DNA of 64,000 nucleotides from Haemonchus contortus. Lineage: Eukaryota; Nematoda; Chromadorea; Rhabditida; Trichostrongylidae. The stretch lies in the NCBI GenBank assembly GCA_000469685.2, contig LS997563.1, forward strand, positions 1,564,869 through 1,628,868. The letters are read 5' to 3'. This document shows positions 48,801-59,679 of this stretch, piece by piece. The notes under the pieces are model-generated. The model had not been told where the DNA came from. It made no database searches and worked only from the letters and a program-made list of their open reading frames with translations. The position numbers and the translations under genes were made by a program. Position 1 is the stretch's first letter. Every line of letters starts with the position of its first letter.

Positions 48801-51223
48801 ACAGACACTTTTGGCTTGGTGTAGTGAACTCTTTACACAATTAGAACAAATGACATTTCGTTTGAACACCCCTTCCATGCCCATTCCATCAAGGCAATCT
48901 CGTACAATCTCTACTTTTCTCATTTTGAACGATTTTTTTTACGAAATCGACGAGTTTCCCTTATTTTTCTTCAAATGCGCCATTCTCCACCAACCCTTTT
49001 CGGCTTCATCGGTTTACGATTCAAGAAGAACTCGTTAAGTCATCCTGAACTGGGCCCTCAAGGAGTGGAGGTAAAGCGTAGGAATCGGAACCCATAACAA
49101 TTGAGGGAGAGCTACTTCGAAGCTTAAATCGTACATAATTCGCGTTCAGAAAACACAGAACGTGGGAAGAAGGATTATTTTTACCTGTGAGATCTAATGA
49201 AATTGGAATGGGACGTATTATTCGGAAAACGACGAAAGGATAGTGGGTGACGTCTTCGGGCGTTGATCAATCCCGTCTCCCCCGCATTTTTCAGACGGGA
49301 GGCTTCCATGACTCCCATTCAAGATCGCAGCAGAATGTTGAATGCATGTGTGGCCTATACAGTGGCTCGTGGTGACCAGCGGATATCTAAGACGGTGCTT
49401 TTACCCTCCCAAACAGTCTGGTTCCAATTCACCGACGCCGCAAGGATAGAATACCAGCGAAGCCTAAGCCTACGCGGAAATCGGGAAATCGATCCGGGAT
49501 TCCATCTCGTTGTGATAGTGCGCCACTTGCCACTACACCCTTTACTTTTATCGCTAGGGCCTCATACGCAATCATTTTCTGCTGTGTTAAGCTCAATCGC
49601 GGGCTAGGTACCACCTAAACCCATATGTAAATCGATCTTATTAAATTTTTCAGTTTTTCATGGTCGTGGAAAGAAGTATTGCTTTGTGGAAACGTCTACA
49701 TTACGAATCGTATGGACCGAAATTGGGAGTCGCATTTGTATTACTTTCCGTAAGTTCACTTTCTTTGATACGAAATTTTCTTTCCCGCTATCTCCTAGAG
49801 TTAACCCGCTACTACATCTTTTTTTGCCTTGGAACCATATCGAAAAAACTCAACAAACAATAGCTCCGGTTTACAACTCTTTCTGAAATTTGCTCTCAGG
49901 TTATTCTTCCCTCCGGGACGCTATTTTTCGCAGTTGGAGGTGTCCAGAATCCTCGGACCACGCTATTCTGTGGCTTTGGAGGAAATGCCTCCGCAAGTCG
50001 TTTGATAGTGTTTCTCTCAACGCTGTGTGGAATAAACTTCGTGACACTACTCATGGCTACTGCACTTTTTTTCTTGAACAGATTCCTTTCCAAACGGTAC
50101 GTGTATTCGCTATTTTTGATCGGCGCTATTGAAATCCTTGGAGTACTGCATTTCTTATCATTGGAATGTTTCAGAAAGTCATACAGTCTCAATTTATCCT
50201 ATCAACTTCGCGAAGGGGCTACAATTATTCGTATAATACTCCCTCTCTCTTCGTTTCAAAACATTTTTTGTTTGCTGTTCTTCAGCTGTGGCCTCGTTTT
50301 CTTATCATTCGAAAGTGTAGTGGACAGAGTCACATTTTTCATTCTCAACGCTGCAGTATATGTTAGTTTCCGCTATGATTTTTGCACTACTTCACTTTAC
50401 TAGCTTTTGATGTTGGCTGATACTTTCTTTACCAGCAACGATTCAAAACTGAGGATGACTCCTGTCAAGGTTCTGTCCCATAGCAATCACGCAGCCCCTG
50501 GACCTGAGATGCTGCCCATGATCAGGAATCATGAGGGGTCTGCTGAGGTGGTGCCTTACCAAAAACACATTCAAACTTTGTCAGGTTGAATAATTGCGTA
50601 CTAGATTGGGCCTATAGTAGAGGCACCCAATCCAAGACAAGGACACACCAGCAGGCAAGAGGCAGCAGCGGGCGAGAAAGGAAGAAATTGAAGAAGCTTT
50701 CAGCATCGCCACCACTCCGGTCAAAGCCTCGCTGTACCGCTCTCGTTACGAAATGCCTGAGTCTGAACGATACGCAATGCCATATCATTCAGTCAGTCAT
50801 GGAGCACCAGCAGCAGTGTGCCTGACTCGTTTTCCTTCGAGCCACGCACACTGCTGTTGGTAAGATCCCATGACAACTGATAAGTTCTCATGTCTCGCGA
50901 TTCCACATTGTCCAGCCACTTCCACTGGTGAGTGTGAGCCATGGAGCCAGAGCTTCCAAGAGCTGTAAGTGTGAGAGGAAGTTACCAACACAAAAACCAA
51001 GACTTCAGTTTTGTATCTGAATAAGTTTCTTTGGCATAAGTTGTTTTCTGATATTATCTCGTTTTTATAATTTCAGATTATTCCCTACTATACTATTGTA
51101 TCGCCGATTTTGGTGTGGTTTACAATACGGTGGTCGCAACAGCTGAAACGATCCAGGACGACAAAAATAGTTAATCAATCAACTAGCAGCTATTTTGATG
51201 CACAAAAGAAAATGTGGCGTTGA
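45899..51223 (+). CDS. Gene E: Sra-superfamily 7TM chemoreceptor, 7 exons, 319 aa
   Basis: Third of the C-D-E tandem group. Exons: 45899-46048, 46172-46234, 48403-48522, 49654-49749, 49900-50096, 50175-50361, 51077-51223. It starts MNCDDTVKVINDFWF. Marks are FHINTK, LYILHSFF in TM2, TDPC (Cys84), VVER (117-118), LHYESYGPKLG, FCGFGG with Cys167, YQLREG (218-223), IIPYYTIVSP, IRWSQQ and a YFDAQKKMW end. GTTTAG precedes the ATG by 12 bases, and ATTAAA lies at 51229-51234. It differs from C and D mainly in extracellular loop 2. Intron 2 is 2.2 kb because a Penelope-like inverted pair sits in it. Intron 3 holds a MITE and a SINE. Exon lengths are unchanged despite these insertions, so the gene is probably still functional; whether intron 2 is spliced efficiently cannot be judged from sequence. 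Confidence 0.86.
46597..46634 (-). ncRNA. Candidate hammerhead ribozyme (Penelope 3' end, left arm)
   Basis: On the minus strand the same motif occurs with a perfect stem I: AGGCCT, CTGAAGA, an extra A, GACG-ATAG-CGTC, GAAACGTT, AGGCC. It sits at the same place relative to the outer end of the left arm as its partner in the right arm. Confidence 0.5.
46863..47144 (-). pseudogene. Second Penelope-like endonuclease copy, internally deleted
   Basis: Minus-strand frame of 93 residues starting MQSQLQLAIRIKEHLASMRR, nearly identical to the last 90 residues of the neighbouring + strand copy (differences include MTALG for ETALG and FWMFQ for FWIFQ). The deletion joins the linker start directly to the middle of the GIY-YIG domain, so the GIY and YIG motifs are gone and the copy cannot be active. 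Confidence 0.65.
47239..47940 (+). CDS. Penelope-like GIY-YIG endonuclease domain (5'-truncated ORF)
   Basis: Open frame of 233 residues matching the C-terminal part of Penelope-like retroelement proteins. In order: a linker with PFISDKVSNPIQRSIFRAGL (59-78) and an RNRLYDKQ segment (98-104), a cysteine cluster CSIC..GKTGDC (110-121), then GVIYQMEC...STYIGETGRQ (125-146), which is the GIY-YIG signature. RIKEH (150-154) follows, then ARKALEEFW (195-203), where the family's catalytic glutamate is expected. The upstream reverse transcriptase is missing, and the true start is unlikely to be this ATG, so this is a fragment. In the family this domain nicks target DNA to prime reverse transcription. 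No stop interrupts it, which suggests a fairly recent insertion. Confidence 0.7.
   Translation: MLRIATSVCTGEAERLEARRLACEIAAVNGYTASRGSRKYRTNTRCATPQNKLPLCLPFISDKVSNPIQRSIFRAGLQDVVRLVNIPNNNIKQLLVRNRLYDKQRITKDCSICSYGKTGDCALIGVIYQMECRTCGSTYIGETGRQLAIRIKEHLASMRRGSLETALGRHKMEEHNGNNFEVKCTILAQETEISARKALEEFWIFQRNPKMNGRDECPSITNDLLPYIPHCGL
48169..48206 (+). ncRNA. Candidate hammerhead ribozyme (Penelope 3' end, right arm)
   Basis: Layout: stem I strand GGCTT (48169-48173), core CTGAAGA (48174-48180, fits CUGANGA), an extra A, stem II GACG-ATAG-CGTC (48182-48193), GAA (48194-48196), a minimal stem III A-CG-T (48197-48200), T at the cleavage position 48201, then AGGCC (48202-48206), which pairs with GGCTT. 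Penelope-like elements are known to carry such minimal type I hammerheads. The extra A between A9 and stem II is unusual, though a natural hammerhead with that insertion has been described. Activity is inferred only. Confidence 0.5.
48639..49055. mobile_element. TTAA-type MITE, group M2, diverged
   Basis: Starts TAAAGGCGCAGTCAAAGGTT and ends TGAACTGGGCCCTCAAGG. Shares CCCCTTAAGATGAATCTGTG, CCCTTCCATGCCCATTCC and AATCTCGTACAATCTCTA with the group. In intron 3 of gene E. Confidence 0.5.
49258..49560 (-). repeat. tRNA-derived SINE copy
   Basis: Full-length copy: GATCAATCCCGTCTCCC at the tail side, GTGTGGCCTATACAGTGGCT, CTGGTTCCAATTCACCGACG, AATCGATCCGGGATTCCATC and GTGCGCCACTTGCCACTACA at the head. 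In gene E intron 3. Confidence 0.6.
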
Positions 51224-51234
51224 TAATTATTAAA

Positions 51235-53849
51235 GACATTTAAAGCAGCAGTGAAAATATGCAACTGTGCAAGAATGGCATGATAACTTTTTCAAAGAAG
51301 AATTTCTCTGTCCACGAGTTTTTTCTCGCGGGTACTATACTACACAGGTTGCCTTACTATTTACACGGTTAGCTCATTAAGTTTCTTTCAAAGGATCTGA
51401 TTCATTAAATAACAGCTAATTATAATACATATCCAGAGTGAAGCTTGAAAGCCATAAGCAATACGGGCTAAAAAAATGCTCCAACTGTCAGCTTACATAC
51501 TTCTAGCCGTCTGACTTCCACCTATATGACCAGGAGTACTTCGCCAACAAGAATAACCTTCAAGCTGTCATTGAATATCTCTCTAGGCCGCCCTACGTAT
51601 TTATTTTTATATTGCTTTAAAACTTTAGCTGGTTGCTCTAACTAGTCGGTACGAGTCTTTAACAAATACATCGGTTTTCTTGCTTCCACGTGGTATGCCA
51701 GTATGCCACCTTGTTTTAGCAGATATCGACTACGGGTAGAGGTGGAATAGGGCCAAGTGGATCCTCTATCAAAGAGTTATGTATGTCGCGGGGGCGAAAC
51801 CTCAGGCCGACCAAGCCTTTCACGCCTCTGCGGTCGGTGATCTGGTTCCACAGGAGTATTTAAGCCCCGACATTCGGTGTTCTGCCCACAAGGCATTGTA
51901 GGGCCCATGCCCATGCCTCTTCTGTTTTGAATTGATGTTAGGCACATCCTACAAAGAAGATTACTCAACACGAAAAAGCGTTATTTTCATCTTTCAAGGT
52001 TGGACTTGTTTTCGATGTGTAGCTCAAAGGCACAGTTCACGATAATTTTGGGTAATCCAGATTATGATGAGAAATGGACGACAAGATCGAAAATAGTGCG
52101 GTGAAGGTGGAGAAACTGCGTGAATCGGTGCTTCCAAGGTTAAAAAAGGCTTCGAGAAAATGTTAAAAAGGTGCTGGACGAGAATGAGACCAGAAAACTG
52201 AAAAGAGTGGGCGTTTGCACGAGCTATACAATGTGCATGTGGGTCCTGGTGCGAATAACAGACTATGGTAAGCAAAAATTTATTCACTTATAAGCATAAG
52301 TAAACAAAAAACTCTAGCATCAGCAAAAGTTGCTCACTTTTTCAGCCTCAAGGAGTAGGAAATTAAATAAGGGATCGCGGCAGCAAAAGAATAACAAAGG
52401 AAAAAAGAATGGGAAAAAACGTCTCCTCATCATTCAGCTATCAGCTGATTGTGTGTGGGTCCTAGAACGAATATTTGCAATCTGTATTGTCTCCACTCGT
52501 CTGACGTGGTGATGTGACATCGATCGGGAGGGGGAAGCCCATTGACGTTCCGGCCCATTGAATTTTCGTGAACTGTGCCTTTAAGTCCTCGTAATTCGCT
52601 AATGCATCAACCATTACCCTTTGGTCATTAATTTCAGTTACTGTGGAATTTTCTCCACGTTGAAGTACCTAATACATATGAGATAGAGCAGTGTTGCTGA
52701 TATTGGTGTTGGCCTTTTGCTCCATAGGCCCTCTTCCCCAACTTTTCGGGAATTGAAGTCTAATTGCCCTACAGTACCAAATAACAACGACTGACTTGAG
52801 CTGCAAAAGAATAATAGCTTCTTATGAAGGCTTACAGTCGATATTAACAATCTCCTGACTATTCATTACAACCCGGAAAAAATTCAAACAAATTGATAAA
52901 GACAAAGAGATCTATTCTGAACAACTCATAGTATACACAGCATAAATGACAATACAATAAAAACACCTAATGCAAATTACAATACAAACTCACGCGATAT
53001 AAACGACTCCTTGATAATAGCTCCCATGCCCTTCCGTATTCAGTAGCCTTACCTAGAGCCTTTACCATATGCTAATCTTCCTCACCTCTACTATTCCCTC
53101 CTTCATCCTTATCGTCATCATATGGTTTCTTTACTTAACTTCACTAAAAAAAGCTATGAAAACAAGGGAACACTCCGCCTTTGCAGTTATTTAGTCATTT
53201 ATTTATTTACTTATTTAAACTGCACTCATGGTGCGCATAGACTACAACGAATGTGTGTTAGTAACGCTAGTAAGTTACCGATATTTACTGCTCTCTATCG
53301 ACTGTTCCAAGGAAATCACTCCTTAGATGTTTATAGGAGAGTGATTCGAAGGACTCCAATTGTAATCCGGCCATACTACACAAAGAACAATTCATTTCTT
53401 CATTCTTACTTACAAACTTCTTCAAATCACGCTCTACGCAAATTCTCTATAACCCAGTCTTTGAAAAATTTGTCATTGTGCATTACTTGACTTTGACCGA
53501 CTTCATCGCAAGTTTTCTTTTTAACGGGTTCCCCACTTGCGAGAGACCGCCGCCATTCCTCATCGAGAACCTAGTAAGCTAGTCTTCGCCACTGTCGGCC
53601 CTCGGAGTATCAGCTATCAAGAGGTAAAACTGATGAGCAATCTAAGCCGCTCCGTGGACGGTTGCCCATAAGGTGGGCGCCTATGACAACAGCACTTACC
53701 GCCAAGGGACCCGTTGTCGGGCTGCTCCGGGCTGCTTCAATACCCATAGAGTCGCATGGCGGGGCATAAGAAACAAACATCATGACCGGAGACCATGGCA
53801 TCGACTGATCTTATCTGATAGCCACCAGAAAAAACGATCGCTTGACCGA
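51235..53849. other. Region between convergent genes E and F
   Basis: Holds the M1 MITE (52024-52584). The rest is A/T-rich (52850-53500) or of unknown repeat type: GC-richer blocks at 51770-51960 and 53590-53780 with short minus-strand frames. No gene recognised. Confidence 0.3.
52024..52584. mobile_element. TTAA-type MITE, group M1 (inverted)
   Basis: Ends AAAGGCACAGTTCACGATAA and TTCGTGAACTGTGCCTTTAA are the best-kept ends of this group. The inside is the reverse complement of the other two M1 copies. Lies between genes E and F. Confidence 0.7.
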
Positions 53850-56800
53850 TTATTTGCGAGGCGGAAATTTCTTCCACATTTCTGTATAGGCGTGGAAGTA
53901 GACATCCTTTTCCAGTGAGTTAGATAGCCTTGTCTTTAACATCTTTAACTTTGCTCTTCTCATAAGGCGTGATTGTCGAATAATAAACCAAAGTATAACA
54001 GGTGATACCATAGTATAGTAGGGAATAATCTGAAATCACATTTATACCCAAGCGATTTCACAATGCAATGTGAATGCTTTTACAAAATTCACGTTCCATT
54101 TCATTCACACCGGTGACTTGAACCTCTACGAGAATTACGAGCCCCTTTGCCTAGATCTATTACTAGCTAGTTCAATAACTTCTGAGTGTGCTCTACAGTG
54201 CATTACCGTATTGTCTGAACACCTAAACCTCCAATTTCGGATCCATGACAAGGTGGTAGGCTTCCTAGTGAGCCTACGTTTAGTCAGTATAAGCTCAACA
54301 TCTAGCCATGGTCAACGGTGAAGCGAAATGGTCGCCAAACGAACCCTTCCACTGGGAGAGCTTCTCAGAGTTGGCTTGGAATCTGTTGACATTATGACGT
54401 TCATTTCTTAGTTCTGCCAACTCCAAAATGATGCCTTCTTTGACATTTCCTTTGAGCCTAATGTCAACTATTCAGTATAAATTAAAAGCATAACTCACGT
54501 AAGTAGAAGCAAATATTGTACGGTAGGCTACGTAGGAGAAACTGTCTCGAAACGTCGCAACTGTGGCACTGGTCGACGAGAAAATGGCATATGTTATTGT
54601 TTGGAAGAGTGTCAGAGGTAGGATAAGCTTGATTATTTGAGCGTTTTCATGGAGCTGATATGATGACCGTAGATCGAAGGTTCTGCTGAAAACAGGACAG
54701 TCATGGTGTGAGGGGTCGAATTAAATGATGGCAGTGGCATACCGGGCCAAATCAGAGCCCGGGAAGGGACAATCAGATATTGAGTACAAGCAAAATTATG
54801 TTTAGGTAGAAAACACAATTACTGTTTTGTAGCGATGTGGTTGACGACGGAAAGTGCGGTGATACCACCAATTGTAGCAATATCAACTCCACATAGAACA
54901 AAACAAAGAAGCCGTAAACGTTGTGCTGTACTCGGAGTTGCACTTGAGCAGTACGGGTATTGTAGGGTAAAGTCTTCGCCCTTCATGACCCATGCAGTAG
55001 CTGCTATGGAAATGATAACCTACAACATTAAGTTGTTCCATAACGAAATTACCAACTGTTACCAACAAATTTATTTGAGAGAGAAGCTCGAAAATTAGTT
55101 GAAAAAACGATACCGAGGCAATCGTGAAAGTATAGCCAATTCTAGAGTCGTATGATTCGTACTGAGCACCTTTCCATGTGGCTATGGCACGTTCCATGAC
55201 CATCGATACCTTCAAGCAAAAACAGTTCATCACTTACAATTAGTTTGCACAAGTTGCAACTGTGGGATCGCTTCTTACCTGCAGTGCGGCAAAAGAGATC
55301 ATGCAAACATTAGCCGGAAACCTCATAGAGAAGCAGAATGCCGATGGAAATGAGATGGAACATGGATCGGGAGTTGTCAGGTAACGAAAGAGGTGCAGCG
55401 ACTGAACAGAACGAGTGGGTAAATGGAATATTGGGTTGTAACATAAGTTCGTAGAGTTTTGTGTTAGGGTCATTTTACAACGATTCGCTTAGTTTTTTTG
55501 TAAAGTGTATATATTCATTCGAAAGAGCTCTTTCTCCTCTATAAAATAGTTATATTCGTTTTTTGGATAGTTTAGTTGTACATCTTTTTTCTGGCTCAGA
55601 ATTGGAATGTCTAGGAGGAGAAAATCAGCATTTTCGACATCTGCTTTTCATCGAGGTCAATAAGCAGCCGAAGCCGCTCGGGACATATGCAATGTGTACG
55701 AGGAAGGTGTCCTAGGTGTGTCTCTGGGTGGCCCCAGGAGAGACAATGAAGCCGAGAGTCAAGCAAGACCTTCACTCAAAAAAGGTCATGCTTTGCGTTT
55801 GGTGAGACTGGAAAGGAACGGTGCACTGGGAAATGCTCGAACGAAATGCTACTGTCAACAAGGAGGTCTACATTGCCCAGCTTAACCGTGTTAGTGAGGC
55901 TATTCGGCCGAAAAGACCCGATAGACAAGGTCAGGTCATCTTGCTCCACGACAACGCCAGGCCCCATAATGCCTAAGTCGTCAAAACAGCACTCCAAAAG
56001 CTTGAATAAGTGGTTCTCCAGCATCCACCGTGCTTTCCGGATCTTGCACCTACCGACTACCACCTTTCCGCTCTCTGTCAAAGCAAATGAGGAGTGTTAC
56101 CTTCGATGGCGAAGAGGTCCTTAAAAACTGGCTCAACAACTTCTTCGACATCAGACCGGCCGATTTTTGGCGAAACGGCATCAACAAGTTGGTCGAGAGA
56201 TTGGAAGAGGTCGCAAACAGTAAGAGGAAGATACATCATTGGTTGATTTATTATTATAATTATTGTTTTTTGTTAAAATAAATCTGTGTGGAAAAACTCT
56301 ACGAACTTATGTTACAACCCAATAGAATGGATCTTGACGATCTCGAGAGCATTCGATGAAGAAGACTGTTTGTATTGTCACGGTGTCCAATGTTTGGTTT
56401 TTGAATTTTTCGTTTCATAACATGATCCAAATGTGGTTGCCACAGAGGGAGGGGTTAGGGTTGGGGAAGGAGTTGTTCGGGGTAGACAAGGGGAGAGAGC
56501 TGGCTTCTTGCTTGCTTGGAAAAGATAGGGAAAGGGTTCGGGGGGGGGGGAGGTTGGAAGGGGCAAACAGGAGTGGAGGAGGGGTTGGAAGAGTAATAAG
56601 TATGTATAAGGCAGCCTTAAAATTCAGTTGAAATGCGCCAGCTCCCTATCCATCACCTGTGGGTGCTTATATCGAAGAGCATGTACTGGCTGACAACTAA
56701 TCGGAGACATTTGCGATCATTTTGTCAAAAAATAGCTGAGCCAGTGAAAGTAGCCTGAATGAGGTGTGGCCACTGACTCTGACCAACGGAAATGCCCGTC

Positions 56801-57725
56801 TCCCACATGCACCAACAAACTATGTATAAAAGTAAGCTTGGTTTGCTGCAAATAAGAAATTGACAAACTTGGCTACAAACCGACAGTAGGAAAAATAAAA
56901 GGATAGAACTGAGTGGAGAAGTATGCAATTGACGTAAATTTTTACCTGAAGGACTGTGATAAAGAGAGAATGCGCAATGAATAGGATAAGTGTAGCCTTG
57001 ATGAGTATCTGAAAGCGTGGAATTGGTCTGTTTTCATAAAAGCATGTAAAAGTCATACTCTGCTCACCTGAGAAGAGACTATGAAAACTTATAAAGCGAA
57101 AAAGAGTATATAAAGACAATAAATTGCAAAGTAAAGTAAAAATGACAGAAAACCAGAATGTAGTTTGAAAATATCACTGGACATTTTGATCGTAGTATAA
57201 TGATAGAGAGGGAGAAAGAGGTGTAGTGGCGAGTGGTATATCACCCCGAGGCGTGGTCCAGGGATCAAATCCCAGATCTATGTCCGTTTCACCAAGCCTT
57301 CCTTCCCTCTGGGTTCGGTTCACTGATATCAGACTCGTGCTAACGATGTCACCCCTGACCTATGGATGGAAGACCAATACACGGCGCATCCCACATATTT
57401 ATAGCAATCACTTTTAATAGTAGTGATATCAATGAATAGCATAATTAAAATAAAAAATATAAAAATAAACGGTGAAGGAGAGCAAAGAAAAAATGAGTAG
57501 TTGAGAAAAGAAACAAAACTTCTTTCTGATTACAAGTTTACATCACTCAGCACAATGCATACATTATGTAAATACCTTGCAATTTATGTTGAAATATAGA
57601 CTTCCACTTCGTTTCAGGACCAGCAATGATACTATAAATGAAAGCGATCCCGTCAATGCTTGGGATCCGATGACAAACAGGAACCACCTGTTTTTCAGCA
57701 GCTCTCCATCTTTTGAACAATCCAT
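53850..57725 (-). CDS. Gene F: Sra-superfamily 7TM chemoreceptor, 7 exons, 331 aa
   Basis: Only receptor on the minus strand, convergent with E. Exons in transcript order: 57725-57576, 57008-56946, 55401-55279, 55209-55114, 55019-54823, 54685-54499, 54029-53850. It starts MDCSKDGELLKNRWF. Exon 1 is 50 codons and ends YFNINCK. Exon 2 is ILIKATLILFIAHSL. Exon 3 has PDPC (Cys85), exon 4 VMER (118-119) and AQYESYDSRIG, exon 5 Cys168, exon 6 YQLHEN (219-224), and exon 7 IIPYYTMVSP. Two family motifs are altered: the ESYG glycine is Asp, and TM7 reads IIRQSR where the others have RWS. The tail ends VYFHAYTEMW plus eight residues. CGTAG precedes the ATG by six bases. Intron 2 contains a mariner remnant only about 30 bases from the exon 3 acceptor. 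By exon 3 length and sequence it groups with A rather than with C-D-E. Confidence 0.83.
55431..56322 (+). mobile_element. mariner-family element, decayed
   Basis: Ends TTGGGTTGTAACATAAGTTC and its complement are flanked by TA on both sides. The + strand has broken transposase sequence: KKVMLCVW-like, VYIAQLNRVSEAIRPKRP, LLHDNARPHNA, a stop, then PDLAPTDYHL. The two aspartates are separated by 34 codons, as in the mariner DD34D group. Several frameshifts and stops are present. It is inserted antisense in intron 2 of gene F, its end about 29 bases from the exon 3 boundary. Confidence 0.75.
57218..57335 (+). repeat. SINE head fragment
   Basis: GAGGTGTAGTGGCGAGTGGT and GGGATCAAATCCCAGATC keep the two promoter boxes in part; the rest is cut short. 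Between exons 1 and 2 of gene F. Confidence 0.45.
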
Positions 57726-58519
57726 GAATCCCTACGAAAAGAAGGAAATAAATGATGAAATATGATTTGGCTATACCTTTCGAAATTCGGTCTAACAAAG
57801 TCAGAAACGATCCAGGTGATTTTACGGGCATGACTGATGAAGTACACTCAAGAAAGGAGCGCTCATTGATTTGTGTTTAGAAGCTGTAGAGGGCGAAATC
57901 TTTCAAAATCCAGACAGCCCAATAGATATGGAAGTAAACGATTGATCAGCTTGTTTGAAATGACCGTATATATTTATGTTCTTTTCCACTATCGAAACCA
58001 CTGTCTTCAATTCCAGCTTGAAATCAAAAGATTCTTACACCTAACCCAGGATAACAATATCATCGCGAAATATGTGTTCCCTGCCTCCTGCAGAGACGAT
58101 TTCTGGGCTGCATCGGAATTCTCAAAGGTTTGATAAATCAGAAAGAACTTTGCAGAACGACATCGCTATGGGTATTCGAGATAAGTTACCATCTTTGAAA
58201 TGAATGAAGAAGAAAACTCAAGTCTTGTCTGGCCACAAATAGTCACAATTGGCTATTATGTTCAAAGATGAAGGTTGACGACCACGATATCAGTAATTAC
58301 TGCAGGCTATCACAGTCTGTTGAAATCAAACAATTAAGAATTTGTTTCACAAAATGCTCAATATGTAAGAAAAGTCACAAACAGGTACTGGAGAAATTTA
58401 GAATGATGTCCCTGTGAACTTTGGGGTCATACTACAGCTCTCTTTATATTGATGCATTAAGGGAAACACAGACGCCAGCGATACCCCCCCCCCCCCCCTC
58501 CCTTTTCAGGGTACGCCAG

Positions 58520-58745
58520 CATTTCATCTTCAATCGAAATCGTAGTGATGTATTAAGTGCGTATTTGGCCAATTCAATGTCGTACGGTAGCCAAGGTGCA
58601 AGTCAGTTCTGCTATCCTCCCAAAGGCGCTTGGTATCACGACCCTAGAAGAACGGAAGGCTGGTTTTACCTAGAAGAATGTGGACCGGGGTTTGAACCCC
58701 TGAGAGTGCGTGTATGGTGGTGTGCCTCTTGCATGCTTTCAAAGA
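58520..58745 (-). repeat. tRNA-derived SINE copy
   Basis: On the + strand: TTAAGTGCGTATTTGGCC, GGTGCAAGTCAGTTCTGC, GGGGTTTGAACCCCTGAG and GTGTGCCTCTTGCATGC follow the reverse of the SINE. Upstream of gene F. Confidence 0.5.
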
Positions 58746-59160
58746 AGAGAATGAAGGCTCATCTTCATATAAAGCTAGTAAGATTTATGCCGTTGACAAT
58801 ACTGACTTTTAGTGTCGAAGTTATTGGCCACAATTACTTTGTGATTGATTATTATCAAGAACTACGAAAGCTCCCGTGCTTGCTAGAAGACTAATTCTCG
58901 GGTTAACAGACAGAAGCTGAATTGACTATTCCAATTTCGAAAGTTTGGGTGGCCCTGTGAAAGGGGTATTCGCTGCGTCGTACCCATAGCCGCGTCATAT
59001 TCATTTGTAATTCTAATTGGAAATCGGAGAACTCAAGTGTTTTGTATAAAGAGAATGCCCACGGTGATTTTACGGGTGGAGTCCCTGATGAGGAAGGTAA
59101 ATAACTAGTCGTAATGTGGTTCTGCACCTGCAGTAGATGTGAAATATGCATCATCAAGTG

Positions 59161-59672
59161 TTAAAGGCAAAGCTCACTATAAAAATGGTTCCTGAGATTC
59201 CCCCACAGGATAAATTTGAGGCCCCCACGTATGCCATATCTGTCACTATTATGTCGGAAAACAGCCTAGTTACGGAGTTATAAAGGCTCAGAGATTGACC
59301 CGTGTGTATCCTCGTACGAGTTTTACCGGCATTGTAGAGGCTGCACCGATCACAAGGGATCCCACGAAGTTCAAAAAACTTGTCATGACCCATAGCGACA
59401 GTGGAAGACAGTTCTGTACAGTTCTGGCTTGATGTAGTCAGCTCTTTGTGCAACTGCAATAACTGAAATCTCGTCCGAATACCCCTTCCATGTTATTTCC
59501 GTCATGGCAATCTCGTCCAACCTCTATTTTCCCTACATTTAGGGAGCCATATTATTCTTGGAATTGATGAATTCTGTCGCTTTCTTCACTACCGGTAAAC
59601 TATTCCCAATCTATACTTCCGCTTCTCGACTAAAAACGGGTACCTCAAAACTATCGTGAGCTATGCCTTTAA
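59161..59672. mobile_element. TTAA-type MITE, group M2
   Basis: TTAAAGGCAAAGCTCACTAT at the left and TATCGTGAGCTATGCCTTTAA at the right form imperfect inverted ends with TTAA at both borders. Best reference copy of the group in this window, about 510 bases and non-coding. Confidence 0.65.
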
Positions 59673-59679
59673 GTTACTG

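Noticed and set aside
53628..53665. CTGATGAG resembling a hammerhead core
   Set aside because: No GAAA following a stem II, and no stem I partner; the same goes for CTGATGAG at 5609.
54543..54565. GAAACGTC resembling the hammerhead 3' core
   Set aside because: It is the complement of exon 6 of gene F, with no CUGANGA core or pairing stems nearby.
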